From: an uncultured Bacteroidales bacterium
GTDB taxonomy: Bacteria > Bacteroidota > Bacteroidia > Bacteroidales > UBA932
Assembly (NCBI GenBank): GCA_947306365.1
Contig: CAMZGD010000001.1
Coordinates: 124,001 to 188,000 of the forward strand
Length of the DNA: 64,000 nt
Reading direction: 5' to 3'
The stretch's first letter is position 1. Every line of letters begins with the position of its first letter. The position numbers were made by a program, and so were the translations under genes. Below, piece by piece: positions 60,855 through 64,000 of the stretch. The notes under the pieces are model-generated. The model was not told the DNA's origin, did not search any database, and was given only the letters and a program-made list of their open reading frames with translations.

Positions 60855-63467
60855 CTAGCGGGTGGCGGCGGCGACGAGGGTATCCAGCGCGTCCTTGAGT
60901 CCAGCAAGATTCTTGCCACCGGCGGTCGCCAGGCCGGGCTGGCCGCCGCCTCCGCCCTGGATGAACCGGGCGGCTTCCTTGATGTCGGCCTGGGCGTTCT
61001 TACCGGCCTTGACCAGGTCGGCCGAATACATCAGCAGGAGCTGCGGCTTGCCGCCGGCTTCATAGGCGGCGGCCATCACCAGGTTGCCGGTTTCGTTCTG
61101 CAACAGGAGGGCGGCGTTGCGGAGCAGCTGCGGATCGACGCTGTTGTCGATGACGATCAGGCGTCTTCCATCCGTTTCGCGGGCTTTGCTCAGCAGGTCG
61201 CTCTTGAGCAGTGCGGTCCGTTCGCGGACGACTTCCTCCATCTTTTTCTTGTACGTGTCGTTCTCCAGGATCATCTTCTGGATGGCGCCGGTCAGGTCGG
61301 GCACGTTGTTGAAGAAAGCCTTGGCGGCGCGCAGGGTGTTCTCCATCCCGTCGATTACCATCTCGGCCTCCAGGCCGGTGACGGCCTCGATGCGGCGGAC
61401 GCCGGCGGCGACCGCCGATTCCGACGTGATCTTGAAAAAGCCGATGGTGCCGGTGGCCCGGGTGTGGCAGCCGCCGCACAGCTCGACGCTGTCGCCGAAG
61501 CGGACCACGCGGACGCGGTCGCCGTATTTCTCGCCGAAGAGGGCCATCGCGCCTTCCGCCCGCGCCTCTTCCAGGGTGGCGTCCCGTTTTTCGCAGAGCG
61601 GGAAGTTCTCGCGGATCAGCGCATTGACGCGGCGCTCCACGAGGTCGATCTTGTCGTCGCCGAGGCGTTCGAAGTGGGAGAAGTCGAAGCGGAAGTACTG
61701 GTCGCCGACGAAGGAGCCCTTCTGCTCGACGTGCGTGCCCAGGATTTCCCGGAGCGCCTGGTGGAGCAGGTGGGTGCAGGTGTGGTTGTTGGCGATCTTC
61801 TGCCGGCGGGCGGCGTCGACCCTGAGCCGGAAGGTTCCTTCGGTCTCTTCGGGGATGCTTGCGGCGATGTGGATGGTCAGGTTGTTTTCCTTGACGGTGT
61901 TGAGGATCGGGATGACCGTGCCGTCCGGCGCGACGACCGTGCCGGAGTCGCCTACCTCGCCGCCCATTTCCCCGTAGAACGGGGTGCGGTCGAACACGAG
62001 CTGGATGAACTCCTTGTTCTTGGCCTTGACGGTGCGGTATTTCATCAGTCGGGCATCGGCTTCGACCGTGTCGTAGCCGAGGAATTCGCAGGCCGTGAAG
62101 GGATGCAGTTCGGTCCAGTCGCCGTTGACGACGGCGGTGGCGTTGCGGGCGCGCTCCTTCTGCTTGTTCAGTTCGACGCCGAAGCCGTCCATGTCGACGG
62201 TGAAGCCGTTTTCGGCGGCGATCAGTTCGGTCAGGTCGATGGGGAAGCCGTAGGTGTCGTAGAGCGTGAAGGCGTCCACGCCGGCAATGACCTTGTTGTC
62301 GCGGTTCTTTTCGAGGAGGCTGTCCATCAGCCGGATGCCCTTGTCGAGCGTGCGGAGGAAGGCTTCCTCCTCTTCCCGGATGACTTTCTCGACGAGCTGC
62401 TGCTGGGCCGGGAGTTCGGGATAGGCCTCGCCCATATCGGCGATCAGTTGCGGCACCAGGCGGCAGAGGAAGGGCTCCTTCAGGCCGAGGAAGGTGTAGC
62501 CGTAGCGGACGGCCCGGCGCAGGATGCGCCGGATGACGTAGCCGGCCTTGACGTTGCCCGGCAGCTGGCCGTCGGTGATGGAGAAACTGATGGCCCGGAT
62601 GTGGTCGGCGATCACGCGCATCGCCACGCCCGTGGGGCCCTGGGGCTCATAGGCCTTGCCGCTCAGGCGCGAAATGGCGTCGATCATGCCGGTGAACACG
62701 TCGGTGTCGTAGTTGCTCTTCTTGCCCTGGATGGCCATGCAGAGGCGTTCCAGGCCCATGCCCGTATCGACATGCCGCTCCGGCAGCGGTTCGAGCGAAC
62801 CGTTGGCCTTGCGGTTGAACTGCATGAAGACGAGGTTCCAGATTTCGATGACCAGGGGATGGCCCTGGTTGACCATCTTCTCGCCGGGAACCGCGGCGCG
62901 TTCCGCCTCCTCGCGCAGGTCGATGTGGATCTCGCTGCACGGGCCGCAGGGACCGGTGTCACCCATTTCCCAGAAATTGTCGTGCTTGTTGCCTGGAATC
63001 ACCCGTTCGGCGGGGAGGTACTTCAGCCAGTAGCCGCGGGCTTCCTCGTCGGCTTCCAGGCCGTCGGGCGCATAGCCTTCGAAGACGGTGGCATAGAGCC
63101 GGTCCTTGGGCAGCCGGTAGACTTCGGTGAGCAGTTCCCAGGCCCAGTCGACGGCCTCTTTCTTGAAATAGTCGCCGAAGCTCCAGTTGCCGAGCATCTC
63201 GAACATCGTGTGGTGGTAGGTATCGTGACCGACCTCCTCGAGGTCGTTGTGCTTTCCGCTGACGCGCAGACACTTCTGACTGTCCGCCACCCGCCGTGCC
63301 GCCGCCGGTGCGTTGCCCAGGAAAATATCCTTGAACTGGTTCATGCCGGCATTGGTAAACATCAGCGTGGGGTCGTTCTTGACCACCATCGGGGCAGACG
63401 GTACGATCGTATGCCCTTTCGTCGCGAAGAAGTCCGTGAAGGTCTTCCTGATCTCTTTGACTGTCAT
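60855..63467 (-). CDS. alaS: Alanyl-tRNA synthetase
   Basis: An 870-residue class II synthetase with the ATG at 63467 (MTVKEIRKTFTDFFATKGH). The catalytic domain shows FTNAGMNQFKDIFLGN and GDTGPCGPCSEI. The editing domain has HTCTHLLHQAL (His-x3-His) and CGGCHTRATG (Cys-x3-His), which bind zinc and clear mischarged tRNA. The C-terminal domain has the glycine-rich GGGGGQPGLATAGG. It lies 7 bp upstream of the permease-Fmt gene, and diverges from an M23-peptidase-type gene, a neighbour pair often seen in Bacteroidetes. An in-frame extension to 63587 crosses the promoter and is rejected. Confidence 0.96.
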   Translation of the reverse strand: MTVKEIRKTFTDFFATKGHTIVPSAPMVVKNDPTLMFTNAGMNQFKDIFLGNAPAAARRVADSQKCLRVSGKHNDLEEVGHDTYHHTMFEMLGNWSFGDYFKKEAVDWAWELLTEVYRLPKDRLYATVFEGYAPDGLEADEEARGYWLKYLPAERVIPGNKHDNFWEMGDTGPCGPCSEIHIDLREEAERAAVPGEKMVNQGHPLVIEIWNLVFMQFNRKANGSLEPLPERHVDTGMGLERLCMAIQGKKSNYDTDVFTGMIDAISRLSGKAYEPQGPTGVAMRVIADHIRAISFSITDGQLPGNVKAGYVIRRILRRAVRYGYTFLGLKEPFLCRLVPQLIADMGEAYPELPAQQQLVEKVIREEEEAFLRTLDKGIRLMDSLLEKNRDNKVIAGVDAFTLYDTYGFPIDLTELIAAENGFTVDMDGFGVELNKQKERARNATAVVNGDWTELHPFTACEFLGYDTVEADARLMKYRTVKAKNKEFIQLVFDRTPFYGEMGGEVGDSGTVVAPDGTVIPILNTVKENNLTIHIAASIPEETEGTFRLRVDAARRQKIANNHTCTHLLHQALREILGTHVEQKGSFVGDQYFRFDFSHFERLGDDKIDLVERRVNALIRENFPLCEKRDATLEEARAEGAMALFGEKYGDRVRVVRFGDSVELCGGCHTRATGTIGFFKITSESAVAAGVRRIEAVTGLEAEMVIDGMENTLRAAKAFFNNVPDLTGAIQKMILENDTYKKKMEEVVRERTALLKSDLLSKARETDGRRLIVIDNSVDPQLLRNAALLLQNETGNLVMAAAYEAGGKPQLLLMYSADLVKAGKNAQADIKEAARFIQGGGGGQPGLATAGGKNLAGLKDALDTLVAAATR

Positions 63468-63523
63468 GGGTGCGTGTTTCTTGTAATTTGGCACAAAAAT
63501 AGTTTTTTCTGGCCAATTTTCTG

Positions 63524-63531
63524 TAATTTTG
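63524..63531 (+). promoter_or_regulatory. -7 element of the M23-peptidase-like gene
   Basis: TAATTTTG matches TAnnTTTG. It abuts the alaS -7 element base to base, giving a 16-bp near-palindrome. The leader would be about 24 nt. Confidence 0.5.
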
Positions 63532-63539
63532 CAAAGATA
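63532..63539 (-). promoter_or_regulatory. -7 element of alaS
   Basis: On the minus strand this reads TATCTTTG, a perfect -7 element, giving a leader of about 60 nt. It directly adjoins the plus-strand element. Confidence 0.5.
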
Positions 63540-63558
63540 TATGTGCTGATTCCGGTTG

Positions 63559-64000
63559 ATGTCCCGCGAGAAAAAATATACTTTCAACGAACAGACAAAT
63601 TCCTACGAGATAGACCGCCGATCGGCCCGCGCAGCCCTGTACAGGACGGGTGGCGTGCTGGTCGCCGGCCTGGCGCTCTTTCTTGGTTTTTTCCTGTTTT
63701 TCTCGCGCGAGCCGGGATTCGAAACCCCCAAGGCGTCGCTGCTGGCGCACCGCAACCGGGTACTGGCCGGGGAGATTGCGCTGTTGAACGAACGGATCGA
63801 CATGCAGGATGAAGAACTGCTCGACCTGGCCCTGCGCGACAACCTGGTTTACCGCCCGGTCTTCGGAATGGGGGAGATCGGCAATGACGTGCGTGAGGCG
63901 GCCCTGGGTGCGGACGACCGGTATGCCGGCTACCTGGGCCTGGACCATCAGGACCTGATGACCGCCACCGCCCTGCGGGTGGATGCGCTCACGCGCCGGG
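63559..64000 (+). CDS. M23 family metallopeptidase-like membrane protein, N-terminal part (cut by window end)
   Basis: The frame from the ATG at 63559 is open to the window end (147 codons). The start MSREKKYTFNEQTNSYE, a single membrane helix at about 33-50 (VLVAGLALFLGFFLFF) and a following coiled-coil-like segment (LLNERIDMQDEELLDLALRDN, then VYRPVFGMGEIG) match the N-terminus of Bacteroidetes M23 peptidases that sit beside alaS. The peptidase domain itself lies outside the window, so the function is inferred from the N-terminus and context. Such enzymes cut peptidoglycan cross-links. Confidence 0.75.
   Translation, partial: MSREKKYTFNEQTNSYEIDRRSARAALYRTGGVLVAGLALFLGFFLFFSREPGFETPKASLLAHRNRVLAGEIALLNERIDMQDEELLDLALRDNLVYRPVFGMGEIGNDVREAALGADDRYAGYLGLDHQDLMTATALRVDALTRR

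Noticed and set aside
60848..60919. N-terminal extension of the permease-Fmt protein into alaS
   Set aside because: The extra residues are non-membrane, proline/serine rich and overlap the end of alaS; the internal ATG at 60847 gives a normal LptF/G start.
61464..63812. 782-codon plus-strand frame over alaS that runs into the M23-like gene region
   Set aside because: Antisense to alaS and in a different frame from the real gene that begins at 63559.
1..64000. Search for tRNA genes, CRISPR arrays, insertion sequences, phage or defence systems
   Set aside because: No cloverleaf, regular direct-repeat array, transposase, integrase or recognisable defence gene was seen by eye; small RNA genes cannot be fully excluded without a covariance-model scan.

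Overview
The window is a GC-rich chromosomal segment from a Gram-negative member of the Bacteroidota, most likely order Bacteroidales. The evidence is two SusC/SusD pairs, DUF4270, DUF3098 and DUF4294 proteins, a NagB/PIG-L fusion, a short GT5-like protein, an SDR-type threonine dehydrogenase, and repeated Bacteroidetes -7 promoter elements (TAnnTTTG). Genus cannot be fixed from the sequence alone. Almost all of the DNA is coding. I saw no tRNA, rRNA, CRISPR array, transposase or prophage gene.

Layout. 1-9.5 kb holds peptide- and amino-sugar-related genes: two S9 peptidases (the first cut by the window edge), a NagB-like/PIG-L fusion, Xaa-Pro aminopeptidase, a C1 bleomycin-hydrolase-type peptidase and a small DUF456 membrane protein. 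9.5-20.4 kb holds two head-to-head SusC/SusD outer-membrane uptake pairs that diverge from a 333-bp AT-rich control region. No glycoside hydrolase is attached, so with the peptidase neighbours peptides are a plausible substrate (inference). 20.4-22.5 kb carries dusB-lpxK and then a striking 33-bp perfect inverted repeat around a 76-bp centre with three further hairpins. 22.7-25.6 kb is rplM-rpsI-rpsB-tsf. 25.6-28.5 kb has kbl diverging from acpP-fabF. 28.5-36.6 kb holds envelope and housekeeping genes: DUF4270 and GT5-like (minus strand), ftsX-DUF3098-uppP-lpxH (plus), DUF4294 (minus), and gltS with an M19 dipeptidase (plus).

36.8-47.5 kb is a long ribosomal-protein run, rplP to rplQ, with secY, map, infA and rpoA. 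It begins abruptly at rplP behind its own promoter. The rpsJ-to-rpsC part that normally precedes rplP is absent here, so the S10-spc cluster is split in this genome. 47.5-51.1 kb is a minus-strand tgt-LptF/G-MFS operon. 51.2-64 kb has an alpha-2-macroglobulin, queG, an SDR threonine dehydrogenase, thiamine pyrophosphokinase, an unusual single ORF fusing an LptF/G-type permease to methionyl-tRNA formyltransferase, alaS, and the start of a divergent M23-peptidase-like gene.

Themes. Lipid A and envelope assembly recurs (lpxK, lpxH, uppP, ftsX, two LptF/G permeases). Translation is represented by the ribosomal clusters, tsf, alaS, fmt, map, dusB, tgt and queG. Peptide and amino-acid use is represented by five peptidases, gltS, and threonine breakdown by Tdh plus Kbl. 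The observations I would follow up first are the permease-Fmt fusion, the split S10 cluster, the nested inverted repeat after lpxK, the structured leader before rpsB, and the initiation signals: strong Shine-Dalgarno sites inside the spc operon, a TTAACCT(T)AAAA leader motif elsewhere, and an apparently leaderless dusB.
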